The notes under the pieces are model-generated. The model was given only the letters and a program-made list of their open reading frames with translations, ran no database searches and was not told where the DNA came from. Positions 28,046 through 36,860 of a DNA stretch of 57,099 nt are shown one piece after another. Source of the stretch: Polynucleobacter sp. AP-Reno-20A-A9 (GTDB lineage Bacteria > Pseudomonadota > Gammaproteobacteria > Burkholderiales > Burkholderiaceae); the NCBI RefSeq assembly GCF_018882085.1, contig NZ_JACVPB010000013.1:1-57099 (forward strand), written 5' to 3'. The translations under genes and the position numbers were made by a program. Position 1 is the stretch's first letter. Every line of letters starts with the position of its first letter.

Positions 28046-28987
28046 TCAAATTTCGTAAGTCTCGGATTCGTTATTCATTGCCTGCTCAACAATCTTCTTG
28101 GTGAGTGTTGGCGAGAAGAGTTCAATGAAGGTGTAAACAAAAGATCTGAGGTAGGCTCCTTGTTTAACGCCAAGATGAGTGACGTTATTCCCAAATAGAT
28201 GGCCAGCAGGAATCACTTTGAGGTTGCGATCTCGATCTGGATCATAGGCATGGCCAGCAACAATGCCAATACCCATACCTGTTTCTACATAAGTCTTAAT
28301 AACGTCGGCATCGATCGCTTCCAAAATAATATCGGGCGTAATGTTTCTTTGCGCAAAGGCTGCATCAATCTTGCTTCGACCAGCAAATGCTTTGTCGTAA
28401 GTAATGATGGGGTATTTAGCAATCTCTTCCAGGGTAAGTGTTGCCTGGTTAAGAAGGGGGTGACTGAGCGGCACCATGAGTACGTGCTGCCATTGATATC
28501 CTGGCAAAGCGAGTACTCCCGGGGTATTTGCAATCCCTTCAGTAGCAATGGCAATATCCGCGCGATCATGTGTGAGTAGCTCTGCAATTTGACCTGGATT
28601 GCCTTGCTGAATGCTCACCTTTACTTTTGGAAAGCGTTTGGTAAATTCAGTCAGCACTTTGGGAAGTGCGTAGCGTGCTTGTGTATGGGTAGTGGCAATC
28701 ACGAGGCTGCCTTGATCTTGACTTGCAAAATCTTTACCAACCCTCTTCAGTGTTTCCACTTCATCGAGGATGCGCTCAATCGAAGTCAAAATACGTTTAC
28801 CTGGCTCCGTAAGGGATCGAATGCGCTTGCCATGGCGACGAAAGATCTCAACACCTAACTCATCTTCTAATTCGATAATGGCCTTAGAAACCCCTGGTTG
28901 AGAGGTGAATAACGCTTTAGCGGCGGTAGTTAAGTTGAAGTTTTGTCTAACGGCTTCCCGCACGAAGCGGAATTGGTGGAGATTCAT
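28046..28987 (-). CDS. CysB/Cbl-type LysR regulator
   Basis: A 313-residue LysR regulator. The winged HTH (about 1-60) reads NLTTAAKALFTSQPGVSKAIIELEDELG, and the effector domain begins around 90. Length, N-terminus (MNLHQFRFVREAVRQNFNLT) and the VIATTHTQARYALP segment match the CysB group, which controls sulfate assimilation with O-acetylserine-type ligands. No sulfur genes lie next to it here. An inverted repeat just upstream is a probable autoregulatory site. Cbl and CysB cannot be separated by eye. Confidence 0.85.
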   Translation of the reverse strand: MNLHQFRFVREAVRQNFNLTTAAKALFTSQPGVSKAIIELEDELGVEIFRRHGKRIRSLTEPGKRILTSIERILDEVETLKRVGKDFASQDQGSLVIATTHTQARYALPKVLTEFTKRFPKVKVSIQQGNPGQIAELLTHDRADIAIATEGIANTPGVLALPGYQWQHVLMVPLSHPLLNQATLTLEEIAKYPIITYDKAFAGRSKIDAAFAQRNITPDIILEAIDADVIKTYVETGMGIGIVAGHAYDPDRDRNLKVIPAGHLFGNNVTHLGVKQGAYLRSFVYTFIELFSPTLTKKIVEQAMNNESETYEI

Positions 28988-28990
28988 GAG

Positions 28991-29026
28991 GATTCCTATC
29001 TTTATATCAACAATGATATAGGAATC
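28991..29026. promoter_or_regulatory. Inverted repeat upstream of the CysB-like gene
   Basis: GATTCCT (28991-28997) is repeated inverted as AGGAATC (29020-29026), with inner arms ATATCA and TGATAT. It ends four bases from the regulator start codon. LysR regulators often bind such sites in their own promoters; a weak terminator for lptG is the alternative, but there is no T run. Confidence 0.5.
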
Positions 29027-29049
29027 AAATTCTAAATGATTTTTGGGTA

Positions 29050-30204
29050 TTAAGCCTTAGAAACCCAGCGCAAGCCAAGGAGCGCCAAAACAAAGTACAG
29101 CAAAGGCGGGGTTAGAGCCGTGAGGAGTGCTGGCCAAGAACCTAGGAGTCCCACGTTAGAGAAGAGAGAATTAAATAGCTGGAAGCTCATGCCCAGCATG
29201 ATGCCGCCAAATACCTTGATGCCAACACTGCCTGCTCGAACCTTAAGGTATGCAAACGGAAGCGCTAGTGTGAGCATCACAAAAATGGTGAAGGGGTAAA
29301 CCACCTTCTTCCAGAAGGCGATGGAATGCCTCTGTGCATCTTGTTTGTTTTCACGCAGGTGGGAGATAAAGCGACCCAAGCTCATGATCGACATTTTTTC
29401 AGGGCTAATTAAGAGCACATTCAAAATTTGAGGTGTGACTTCCGATTCCAGCGTGAGAATCGGATGCGTATAGGTTTGCGCAGAAAAGACGGGGTTCAGC
29501 GGGTCAGATTGTTTTGTTTCTTTAAAGCGAGTTTCAGTGACATCATTCAACACCCAGATGCCGGTCTCATCAAATTGTCCAGAGACTGCGCTACGAATAG
29601 AGAGGAGATGATAGGTGTCATCAAACTCATACATGCGAATACTGCGAATCTCGTTATCCTTGTTAACGTTACCTACGTTGACATAGCGTACGCCTGGTCG
29701 TACAGGCCCGCTACCATCTTCGTCGCGCAGACGATCCTTTACCCAAACACCCGTTTTAAATTGTGATGTGTAGGCTGACCCCATGGCCTTCATGCGAATC
29801 TGATCCGACTTTGCTTCGGTGTAAGGGCCAACCCACTCACTCATGATGAGTGTGAGCGCAACCAATGGGAGTGAAATTTTTGTGAGAGTAATGAGTCCAC
29901 GCTTAACGTCTAACCCAGCAATACGCAAAATAGTGAACTCAGACTGGCTCGCTAGCATCGCAAACACATAGATACTGCCAATCAAGCCGGCAATAGGTAT
30001 GATTTCGGAGATTCGGCTTGGTGCCTTTAGAAGCACATGGAGTAGGGCCAGAGGAAGTGTGTATGCCCCTTGCACGGAGCCTAATTCGCTCAAGGTATCG
30101 AAGAATAAAAACAAAGCTACCAAGGCGAACAAGATAAAACCAAAGGCAGCATAAATCTGCTTGGCTAGATAGCGCTCGTAAATGAAAGGAAAGAGCAATT
30201 TCAT
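29050..30204 (-). CDS. lptG: LPS export permease LptG
   Basis: A 384-residue inner-membrane subunit of the LptB2FG transporter that moves LPS from the inner membrane onto the Lpt bridge. Three N-terminal and three C-terminal transmembrane segments flank a periplasmic jelly-roll domain (about 110-270). I chose ATG 30204 (MKLLFPFIYERYLAKQIY), which overlaps the lptF stop by four bases; an upstream in-frame start at 30243 would add 13 non-conserved residues inside lptF. Co-transcribed with lptF and functionally tied to msbA and the LPS glycosyltransferases at 16588-21071. Confidence 0.93.
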   Translation of the reverse strand: MKLLFPFIYERYLAKQIYAAFGFILFALVALFLFFDTLSELGSVQGAYTLPLALLHVLLKAPSRISEIIPIAGLIGSIYVFAMLASQSEFTILRIAGLDVKRGLITLTKISLPLVALTLIMSEWVGPYTEAKSDQIRMKAMGSAYTSQFKTGVWVKDRLRDEDGSGPVRPGVRYVNVGNVNKDNEIRSIRMYEFDDTYHLLSIRSAVSGQFDETGIWVLNDVTETRFKETKQSDPLNPVFSAQTYTHPILTLESEVTPQILNVLLISPEKMSIMSLGRFISHLRENKQDAQRHSIAFWKKVVYPFTIFVMLTLALPFAYLKVRAGSVGIKVFGGIMLGMSFQLFNSLFSNVGLLGSWPALLTALTPPLLYFVLALLGLRWVSKA

Positions 30205-31316
30205 TTGGTGGCCATCGAGGCGGGCAATTGACGGCGCCACCACTTCAAAGAAGGATTAATACGATTGCGAATTAAGGCTGTCGCAATCAAAAGGGCGAGT
30301 AAGTGAATGGGCCAGATAGCAACAAAAACACTGACCTTACCTTGCGAGACAAAATTTTGCGTCAGGTTCAGTAAGTTGCTATAGATTAAATAAATTAAGA
30401 CCGCATAAAACATTGCGGTGTAATTACCTAATCGAGGGTTCACATAAGCAAGTGGTATGGCGATGAGCACCAAACCTAATGCCATTAATGGCAAGCCAAT
30501 GCGCCACAGTAACTCAGCACGATTGGGGTTGGTGGAGGCCGGATTAGGGTCATTTAAAAGTTCAGTGATCGTCTTCTCGCGATCACGCGGTGCTGGCGCC
30601 AATGATTCTTTGCTGCGGATCTTGGTGCTGTATTCATTAAATTCCAGAATTCTGAAATCGGGCTGAGTGGGCTGCCCCTCATAGCGTCTACCGTTATGCA
30701 GCACAATAGATTTCTCGCCACCCGCAGAATTCTGAATGAAGCCTGTTTGGGAAACTGCAATACTTAGTCGACCATTTTTAGAATCGGCTACAAAGATATT
30801 CTTGACTTCACTTTTGTCAATATCAAGCTCTTCAATGAAAAATACGCGCTCTGCTTTTGCGGACTCTTTAAATTGTCCGGCACTCACCATAGAAACGTCA
30901 TCACGTTGTTGAAAGCGTTGACTAATTAAAGTGGATTCCCGATTTGCCCAGGGCCAAACAAAAAGAGCCAGGAGCGCGATCACAATGATGAGCGGCGTGG
31001 CAAATTGCATAATAGGGCGAATAAGATTGGTAACGCTTAAGCCGCTAGCAAACCAAACAATCATTTCTGAGTCTTTGTACCAGCGCACCAGAACAATGAG
31101 GGTTGCGACAAATAGAGAGACTGTCAAAAGAACTGCAAGATAACCCAGGGTAGCTAATGCAATTAAAACGAGTGCGTCCTCTGGATTAACCGCCCCGTTA
31201 GCGGCGTAACCCAAAATTCGGATCACTAAGGTAGTCACCATAATGGTGACTAAGACCAAAAAGACCCCGCCAGTCGTAAAACTGAGTTCGCGGCGAAGGG
31301 CCTGGTTAAAAATCAT
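30201..31316 (-). CDS. lptF: LPS export permease LptF
   Basis: A 371-residue partner of LptG with the same topology: MIFNQALRRELSFTTGGVFLVL at the N-terminus, three helices, a periplasmic domain (about 110-265, with GRRYEGQP and DFRILEFNEYSTKI), and three C-terminal helices with IPLAYVNPRLG. Divergent from pepA across a 157-bp gap. Confidence 0.94.
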   Translation of the reverse strand: MIFNQALRRELSFTTGGVFLVLVTIMVTTLVIRILGYAANGAVNPEDALVLIALATLGYLAVLLTVSLFVATLIVLVRWYKDSEMIVWFASGLSVTNLIRPIMQFATPLIIVIALLALFVWPWANRESTLISQRFQQRDDVSMVSAGQFKESAKAERVFFIEELDIDKSEVKNIFVADSKNGRLSIAVSQTGFIQNSAGGEKSIVLHNGRRYEGQPTQPDFRILEFNEYSTKIRSKESLAPAPRDREKTITELLNDPNPASTNPNRAELLWRIGLPLMALGLVLIAIPLAYVNPRLGNYTAMFYAVLIYLIYSNLLNLTQNFVSQGKVSVFVAIWPIHLLALLIATALIRNRINPSLKWWRRQLPASMATK

Positions 31317-31473
31317 GAGAATTTATAGGTCTGGATTTGAAGGGTTATTAGGCTTGGAAATGGCTTATATTGCTAGAGGTAAGGGAAGTTATTCTCATGT
31401 CGGAGGATAATGGATAAACGTCCCAAATTAGCAGATTACCCCTTTTGAATCGACCAAAACACCGTAATAGATT
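31317..31473. other. lptF-pepA intergenic region
   Basis: A 157-bp gap between divergent genes. It must hold both promoters, but I do not see a convincing -35/-10 pair, repeat or operator. A short frame starting near 31398 (MSEDNG) has no support as a gene. Confidence 0.5.
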
Positions 31474-33084
31474 ATGACAATCCAATTCAGCACCAAGATT
31501 TTCCCTCAAGCAGACCTCCAGAGTCTAAAACTCCAGAAATCCAGCCTCAAAACCTTGCTCGGCAATGCCACCGACTGTTTGGTTTTGGCATATTCCAAGG
31601 CGGATATAGATAGTTTCTCAGGCGCCAAAGGGGCTAAGGCAAAAGAAGGATTTTTGCCAGAGTTAGATTTCTTGCTTGGTGGCTCAGTCAATCACGCCAA
31701 TATTCTTGGGGATTTAGATTCCAAACAGGCTTCCGTATGCATGTTGCGTGCAGAAAAATCTTGGTCCAGCAATGGCGTTAAAGCAAAAAGAGTATTGCTA
31801 GTGAGCTTAGGCGATGTGCATCTTGCTAGCGAACGGAGTTTGACTACTTATTCCAAGGTTGCGCGCGCAGCTTTAAAGGTGATGAGCGGTGGATCGATTG
31901 AAAGTGCACTTTGGTTTACACCAAGTTTTGCGCTTGCTCACAAAGCTGACTTCATTGCTGAAGAAGTTCGCCTTACCGTTCAATACGCTGGTGATCAGGC
32001 TTACCGTTTTGGTGTGCGTCAGCCCGCCATGAAATTTAAAGTAAAAGATAAAGCAGACACTTTTCAGCATCTTATTTTTGCAGGTAACGATGCCTGCGCA
32101 AAAGAGCTTAAGGCTGCGGTAGAGCAGGGTGTCGCCATAGTAGAGGGCATGCACCTGGCCAAGGACTTGGGTAATCTTCCTCCAAACATCTGCACGCCGA
32201 CCTACCTCGGTAAGGCAGCGCAAGGCTTAAGTAAAAAGACCGCCCTTAAAGTAGATGTGCTTGGGCTTAAACAAATTGAAGCTTTGGGAATGGGTTCATT
32301 TTTATCTGTTGCTAAAGGATCTGCTACCCCGCCGCAATTTATTGTGATGAAACATCAAGGTGGCAAAGCAGGAGAAGCTCCGATTGTCTTGGTTGGTAAA
32401 GGAATCACTTTTGATACTGGTGGAATTTCATTGAAGCCAGGTGAAGCCATGGATGAAATGAAGTACGACATGTGTGGTGCAGCTTCAGTGATCGGCACGA
32501 TGTACTCCGTTGCTTTAATGAAATTAAAGAAGAACGTGATTGGCGTCATTCCTACCTGTGAAAATATGCCATCAGGCCAAGCAACTCGTCCTGGCGATAT
32601 TGTGAAGAGCATGTCTGGGCAGACTATTGAGATTCTCAATACGGATGCAGAAGGCCGCTTAATTCTGTGTGATGCGCTGACTTATGTGGAGCGCTTTAAG
32701 CCTGCGGCAGTAATCGACGTTGCAACCTTAACTGGCGCCTGTGTGATTGCTTTGGGTCATGTACATAGTGGTTTGTTTTCTGAAGATGAGGGCTTGGTGA
32801 GTGAGCTCACTAAAGCGGGTCATACTTCTTTAGATACCGTATGGCGTTTGCCTTTGGATGCGGCTTACCATGATCAACTCAAATCCAATTTTGCAGATGT
32901 AGCCAATATTGGCGGTCGTCCTGCTGGTAGCGTGACAGCGGCTTGCTTCTTATCTCGCTTTACCGAGAAATACAAATGGGCGCACTTGGATATCGCTGGC
33001 ACTGCATGGAAGAGTGGTGCCGCTAAAGGTTCTACCGGTCGTCCTGTGCCGCTCTTGGTGAACTTCTTGCTCGAGCGCAAGTAA
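31474..33084 (+). CDS. pepA: Leucyl aminopeptidase PepA
   Basis: A 536-residue M17 metallo-aminopeptidase, hexameric in known members. The C-terminal catalytic domain shows VGKGITFDTGGISLKP and NTDAEGRLILCDALTY, which contain the two-metal ligands and active-site residues. The N-terminal macro-like domain (about 1-190) is present. E. coli PepA also acts as a DNA-binding protein in Xer recombination; whether this one does is unknown. Slightly longer than E. coli PepA (503). Confidence 0.96.
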   Translation: MTIQFSTKIFPQADLQSLKLQKSSLKTLLGNATDCLVLAYSKADIDSFSGAKGAKAKEGFLPELDFLLGGSVNHANILGDLDSKQASVCMLRAEKSWSSNGVKAKRVLLVSLGDVHLASERSLTTYSKVARAALKVMSGGSIESALWFTPSFALAHKADFIAEEVRLTVQYAGDQAYRFGVRQPAMKFKVKDKADTFQHLIFAGNDACAKELKAAVEQGVAIVEGMHLAKDLGNLPPNICTPTYLGKAAQGLSKKTALKVDVLGLKQIEALGMGSFLSVAKGSATPPQFIVMKHQGGKAGEAPIVLVGKGITFDTGGISLKPGEAMDEMKYDMCGAASVIGTMYSVALMKLKKNVIGVIPTCENMPSGQATRPGDIVKSMSGQTIEILNTDAEGRLILCDALTYVERFKPAAVIDVATLTGACVIALGHVHSGLFSEDEGLVSELTKAGHTSLDTVWRLPLDAAYHDQLKSNFADVANIGGRPAGSVTAACFLSRFTEKYKWAHLDIAGTAWKSGAAKGSTGRPVPLLVNFLLERK

Positions 33085-33111
33085 TCATTCTAGATCTCGG
33101 ATAAATATTGA

Positions 33112-33576
33112 ATGGCTCGAATTGATTTTCATAGCAACGTCAGTGACAAGCTGGAATACGCTTGTCGTCTCACGCGCAAGATTTGGAGCGCTACACCTGA
33201 AGGTGAGCCAGTCCGCAATATTGTGATGGTCGGCGAGAAGCCGGATCTGAAAAAGTTGAACGAACTTCTTTGGACATTTAGTAGCGCTGATTTCTTGCCA
33301 CATTGTTTTATTGAGGATGAGGCCGCAGCAGAAACACCCATTGTTTTAACGGACGATTTTGCTTCTTCCGCCCTCAGCAGTATTCCCCATGCTGATGTCA
33401 TGATTCATTTGGGAATGCGTATGCCTGCTGATGTAGCAGCTTTGGTTGCGCGTTTTCCCAGAATCGTTGAGGTAGTCACTGTAAATGAAGCAGAGCGCTT
33501 GGCAGGGCGCGAGCGCTTTAAAGCCTATCGAGAGTTGGGTCATGAGTTGCATAACTTCGACCAATCCAAAAGCTAA
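33112..33576 (+). CDS. holC: DNA polymerase III chi subunit
   Basis: A 154-residue HolC protein linking the clamp loader to single-strand binding protein. Family segments: [24 protein letters not shown] at the N-terminus, the [12 protein letters not shown] helix, [10 protein letters not shown], and the late [17 protein letters not shown]. It lies 27 bp after pepA, the usual pepA-holC pair. Confidence 0.94.
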   Translation: MARIDFHSNVSDKLEYACRLTRKIWSATPEGEPVRNIVMVGEKPDLKKLNELLWTFSSADFLPHCFIEDEAAAETPIVLTDDFASSALSSIPHADVMIHLGMRMPADVAALVARFPRIVEVVTVNEAERLAGRERFKAYRELGHELHNFDQSKS

Positions 33577-33581
33577 GAGCT

Positions 33582-34370
33582 ATGTTGATTCATCCCCAGT
33601 TTGACCCTGCAGCAATTCGTATTGGATCTTTTGCAATTCATTGGTATGGCTTGATGTATCTGATGGCCTTTGTTCAATTCTTGCTTTTAGGCCGTTTACG
33701 CATCAAAGCGCCACGCTATGAAGCCCTGGGTTGGACCTATAAAGATCTTGAGGATCTCCTATTTGCCGGCGTTCTTGGTGTGGTGTTGGGTGGTCGCCTT
33801 GGCTACACCTTGTTTTATATGCCAGGCTTCTATCTATCCCACCCCTTGAGTATTTTCAAAATTTGGGAAGGTGGCATGTCTTTTCATGGCGGCCTTTTGG
33901 GGGTATTGGTTGCGCTCTTCTGGTTTGCTAAAAAACGCAAGACCACCTTTTTTGTCGTGAGTGATTTGGTTGCTCCATTGGTTCCCTTTGGTTTGGCTTT
34001 TGGTCGACTCGGGAACTTTATTAATGGTGAGTTGTGGGGTAGGCCTACTGATTTACCTTGGGCGATGATTTTCCCATTGGTAGATTCCATCCCACGCCAT
34101 CCATCGCAGATTTATCAACTGCTTGGTGAAGGTGTGCTGCTCGGTATTGCGCTCTGGATTTATGCAGGTAAGCCAAGACGCGTTGGCCAGGTATCCGGAT
34201 TTTTCTTGTTGGGCTACGGTATTTGCCGCTTCTTGGCTGAGTATGCGCGTGAGCCAGATTCTTTCTTGGGCCTTCTTGGCTTAGGCTTGTCTATGGGTCA
34301 GTGGTTATGTGTGCCAATGATGATGTTTGGCCTCTATCTCATGACTGCATTTAAATCGAAGAGTAAGTAA
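33582..34370 (+). CDS. lgt: Prolipoprotein diacylglyceryl transferase
   Basis: A 262-residue inner-membrane enzyme that attaches diacylglycerol to the lipobox cysteine of prolipoproteins. About seven membrane segments are present. The signature [17 protein letters not shown] and the earlier SFHGGLLG are visible, as is [12 protein letters not shown]. It acts on proteins such as the lipoprotein at 52271-53023. Five bases after holC; the LysR gene follows seven bases later. Confidence 0.96.
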   Translation: MLIHPQFDPAAIRIGSFAIHWYGLMYLMAFVQFLLLGRLRIKAPRYEALGWTYKDLEDLLFAGVLGVVLGGRLGYTLFYMPGFYLSHPLSIFKIWEGGMSFHGGLLGVLVALFWFAKKRKTTFFVVSDLVAPLVPFGLAFGRLGNFINGELWGRPTDLPWAMIFPLVDSIPRHPSQIYQLLGEGVLLGIALWIYAGKPRRVGQVSGFFLLGYGICRFLAEYAREPDSFLGLLGLGLSMGQWLCVPMMMFGLYLMTAFKSKSK

Positions 34371-34377
34371 ACGCCCT

Positions 34378-35286
34378 ATGCTGAATGAAGAGCTGACACT
34401 TCGAAAATTAGAGGTGCTGTGCTCGTTTATTCGGACCGGCAGCCTTTCTAAAACAGCGGAAGAGTTGCACTTAAGTTCAGTCAGCATTCATAAGGCATTG
34501 CATTCACTGGAATCGGGAATAGGGTGCGCTCTATTTGTAAAAGATGGACGTCAGTTAAAGGCTTTGCCAGCAGCTATTTATTTGGCTGAAGCAAGTGCGG
34601 ATTTATTAGCCGATGTAGACCGCGTTCTAAAAAAGACCAGAGCCAAAGCGGGTGTCGAGAGCGGGCAAATTCGTCTGGGGTCAATGTACTCTTTGACGGC
34701 CAATATCATTCCTAGAGTCATTATGGGCACCAAAATCCGTAGACCTGATTTAGATATTGATTTATATCTGGGATCTAATGAGGACTTGATGAAGAGGCTC
34801 AGCGAGGGAAATGTAGATGCAGTAATCATGGCGGTCCCTACAAGAGATCTTCCGGAGGGTGTCCAAGTGGTCCCTCTTTTTGAGGACCAATTGTTTTTAG
34901 CATCTTCCAAAAACAATAAGCCAGCTGAAGCCAATATTGATTTATCTGAATACCGCAATGAGAAATTTCTGACCCTTCAAGATGGTTTTGCCACCACCTC
35001 CGGGTTTTATGAAGCCTTCCAGTTGGCTGGATTTGCCCCCGATGTAGTTATGAAGGTGGGCGATATCTTTTCTCTTATGAATATGGTCTCAGGGGACCTA
35101 GGAAGATCTTTGCTGCCTGGTCGGGTGAAGGCTTTAATGGGTGATGCGATTGAATTTACCCCTTTATTACCAAAATATCAGGTCACACAACATATTGGCC
35201 TTATGTACCTCCAGGCTAATGAATCAAACCCCAATATCCTCGCTCTAGCGGCTGAAACCCGCATGTTGCATCGCAATAATTCCTAA
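34378..35286 (+). CDS. LysR-family regulator, probable control of malonate genes
   Basis: A 302-residue LysR protein. The HTH (about 8-65) has IRTGSLSKTAEELHLSSVSI and HKALHSLESGIG, and the substrate domain starts near 95 (GQIRLGSMYSLTANIIP). Conserved position next to malonyl-CoA decarboxylase suggests it senses malonate or malonyl-CoA. Known malonate systems use GntR (MatR) or LysR (MdcR) regulators. It lies seven bases after lgt but is probably independently expressed. A perfect palindrome in the following gap is a candidate site. Function inferred from context. Confidence 0.8.
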   Translation: MLNEELTLRKLEVLCSFIRTGSLSKTAEELHLSSVSIHKALHSLESGIGCALFVKDGRQLKALPAAIYLAEASADLLADVDRVLKKTRAKAGVESGQIRLGSMYSLTANIIPRVIMGTKIRRPDLDIDLYLGSNEDLMKRLSEGNVDAVIMAVPTRDLPEGVQVVPLFEDQLFLASSKNNKPAEANIDLSEYRNEKFLTLQDGFATTSGFYEAFQLAGFAPDVVMKVGDIFSLMNMVSGDLGRSLLPGRVKALMGDAIEFTPLLPKYQVTQHIGLMYLQANESNPNILALAAETRMLHRNNS

Positions 35287-35312
35287 ACCTGCCTTAACAC
35301 GCTAGCTAATCT

Positions 35313-35329
35313 ATTAACTTAAAGTTAAT
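35313..35329. promoter_or_regulatory. Palindrome ATTAACTTAAAGTTAAT before malonyl-CoA decarboxylase
   Basis: A perfect 17-bp palindrome (8-bp arms, one central base) 96 bp upstream of the decarboxylase start. It contains a T-N11-A arrangement typical of LysR sites. Further ATTAAT copies follow at about 35343 and 35374. A second inverted repeat, TCAACCC/GGGTTGA (35383-35406), lies nearer the gene and could be an RNA hairpin. The link to the adjacent LysR protein is inference. Confidence 0.55.
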
Positions 35330-35424
35330 GAATATATACTTTCATTAATTGATTCAAGTATGGCTCAGCTATACATTAATACTCAACCCTTCACCCTTTG
35401 GGTTGAATTCTTTGAGAGATATAC

Positions 35425-36729
35425 ATGCTTGAAAAGCTAGCAAAAGCCCGTTACTTTTCCCGCGTTACCGGCGCGGTCAATCGACTTATTTCAGAGCGCG
35501 GTGAATCGAATGCCGTCAGCATGGCTGACGATGTGATCCACAACTATCGCAAGCTTTCTAAAGATCAGCATGCTAAATTTTTCAATTTTCTATTTGAAAA
35601 ACTAAATCCAGATGCTGCTGCGGTCATGGCTGCCGCGCAAAATTTTTCCGCAGAAGCAAGTGCGCGCAATTACATTAAATTACAACGCGTGACTGAGCCG
35701 CCGAGGCAAGAATTGTTTCGTCGACTGAATCGCGCAACCAATGGAACTGCTGCGCTCGTAGCTATGCGTCGTGATCTGTTGCAGTTGCTCGAAAAGCAGC
35801 CTGAGTTAACTGCGGTTGATTTTGACCTACGTCACCTCCTGTCATCTTGGTTTAATCCAGGATTTTTGAAGATGCATCGAGTTGACTGGAAGTCGCCTGC
35901 TGAAGTTCTTGAAAAGCTTATTCAGCATGAGGCTGTTCATGCAATTGATGGCTGGGATGACCTGCGCCGCCGCTTGCAGCCTGATCGTAGATGTTTTGCG
36001 TTTTTTCATCCGCAACTTCCAAATGAGCCTTTGATCTTCGTTGAAGTGGCTCTTTTGCCAGAAATCCCAGCCGTGATTACACCGTTAGTGGACAAGAAGG
36101 CAGAGACAGTTCATCAAACTTCACAATATAAAGTGGCTGCTTTTTATTCCATTAGTAACTGCGAGCCTGGTTTGCGCGGCGTTTCAATGGGTAACTTCCT
36201 GATTAAGCGCGTTGCAGAACAATTGCATGCAGAATTCCCTGGCCTCAAAACCTTTGTGACGCTTTCACCTATTCCAGGCTTCATTGACTGGGTTGCTGCT
36301 GGCGCAGATATTGGCGGCGAAAAGACTGGCACTCAACTCAAGCCTGCAATTCGTACAGCACGCGAGCAATCCTTGGAAGTACTTGGACTTGCTCATCGCT
36401 CTTGGCCTGAGCGTTTAAGCGCTGGTTGGCATCCAGACAATGCCACTGAAAAAGAAAAGGCTGCTTTACTTTGTCTCGCAAGTATTTACTTAGGCTTAGG
36501 TTCTGCAGGACGCAACGGCAACCCAGTTGCTAAGTTTCACTTAGGCAACGGCGCTAAGCTTCATCAAATTAACTGGGCTGGAGATCTCTCTCGCAAGGGT
36601 TTACGACAGTCGGCAGCACTCATGGTTAATTATTTGTACGATCTTTCCTCCGTTGAGGAGAATCATGAGCGCTTTACCCATGGGGAAATTGATTATTCAC
36701 GTGCTGTTGGCCGATTAATGCAGGCCTAG
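35425..36729 (+). CDS. matA: Malonyl-CoA decarboxylase
   Basis: A 434-residue enzyme that converts malonyl-CoA to acetyl-CoA and CO2. The N-terminal helical domain (about 1-160) contains DLRHLLSSWFNPGFLKM. The GNAT-like catalytic domain has FFHPQLPNEPLIFVEVAL, the serine in FVTLSPIPGF, and the histidine in VAKFHLGNGA. Length matches bacterial MatA rather than the longer animal enzymes. With the malonyl-CoA synthetase at 39840 it forms a complete route from malonate to acetyl-CoA. Confidence 0.94.
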   Translation: MLEKLAKARYFSRVTGAVNRLISERGESNAVSMADDVIHNYRKLSKDQHAKFFNFLFEKLNPDAAAVMAAAQNFSAEASARNYIKLQRVTEPPRQELFRRLNRATNGTAALVAMRRDLLQLLEKQPELTAVDFDLRHLLSSWFNPGFLKMHRVDWKSPAEVLEKLIQHEAVHAIDGWDDLRRRLQPDRRCFAFFHPQLPNEPLIFVEVALLPEIPAVITPLVDKKAETVHQTSQYKVAAFYSISNCEPGLRGVSMGNFLIKRVAEQLHAEFPGLKTFVTLSPIPGFIDWVAAGADIGGEKTGTQLKPAIRTAREQSLEVLGLAHRSWPERLSAGWHPDNATEKEKAALLCLASIYLGLGSAGRNGNPVAKFHLGNGAKLHQINWAGDLSRKGLRQSAALMVNYLYDLSSVEENHERFTHGEIDYSRAVGRLMQA

Positions 36730-36860
36730 AAATATATTTTTGGAGGAGAGGCTCTAAAAGCAGAATTCAGAGAATATTCGCTTTAGAGTATGTGGCAAGG
36801 AGGCAGACACTAAGATCTGACCGTATTATGCAGTCTATAAAACACTACTAGGAGAACAAT
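36730..36860. other. Gap between decarboxylase and TRAP binding-protein gene
   Basis: 131 bp with a short inverted repeat (CTCTAAAAGC ... GCTTTAGAG, about 36752-36790) and a strong Shine-Dalgarno AGGAGA before the binding-protein ATG. A promoter or a processing site setting a higher level of the binding protein is possible; no T run follows the repeat. Confidence 0.4.
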
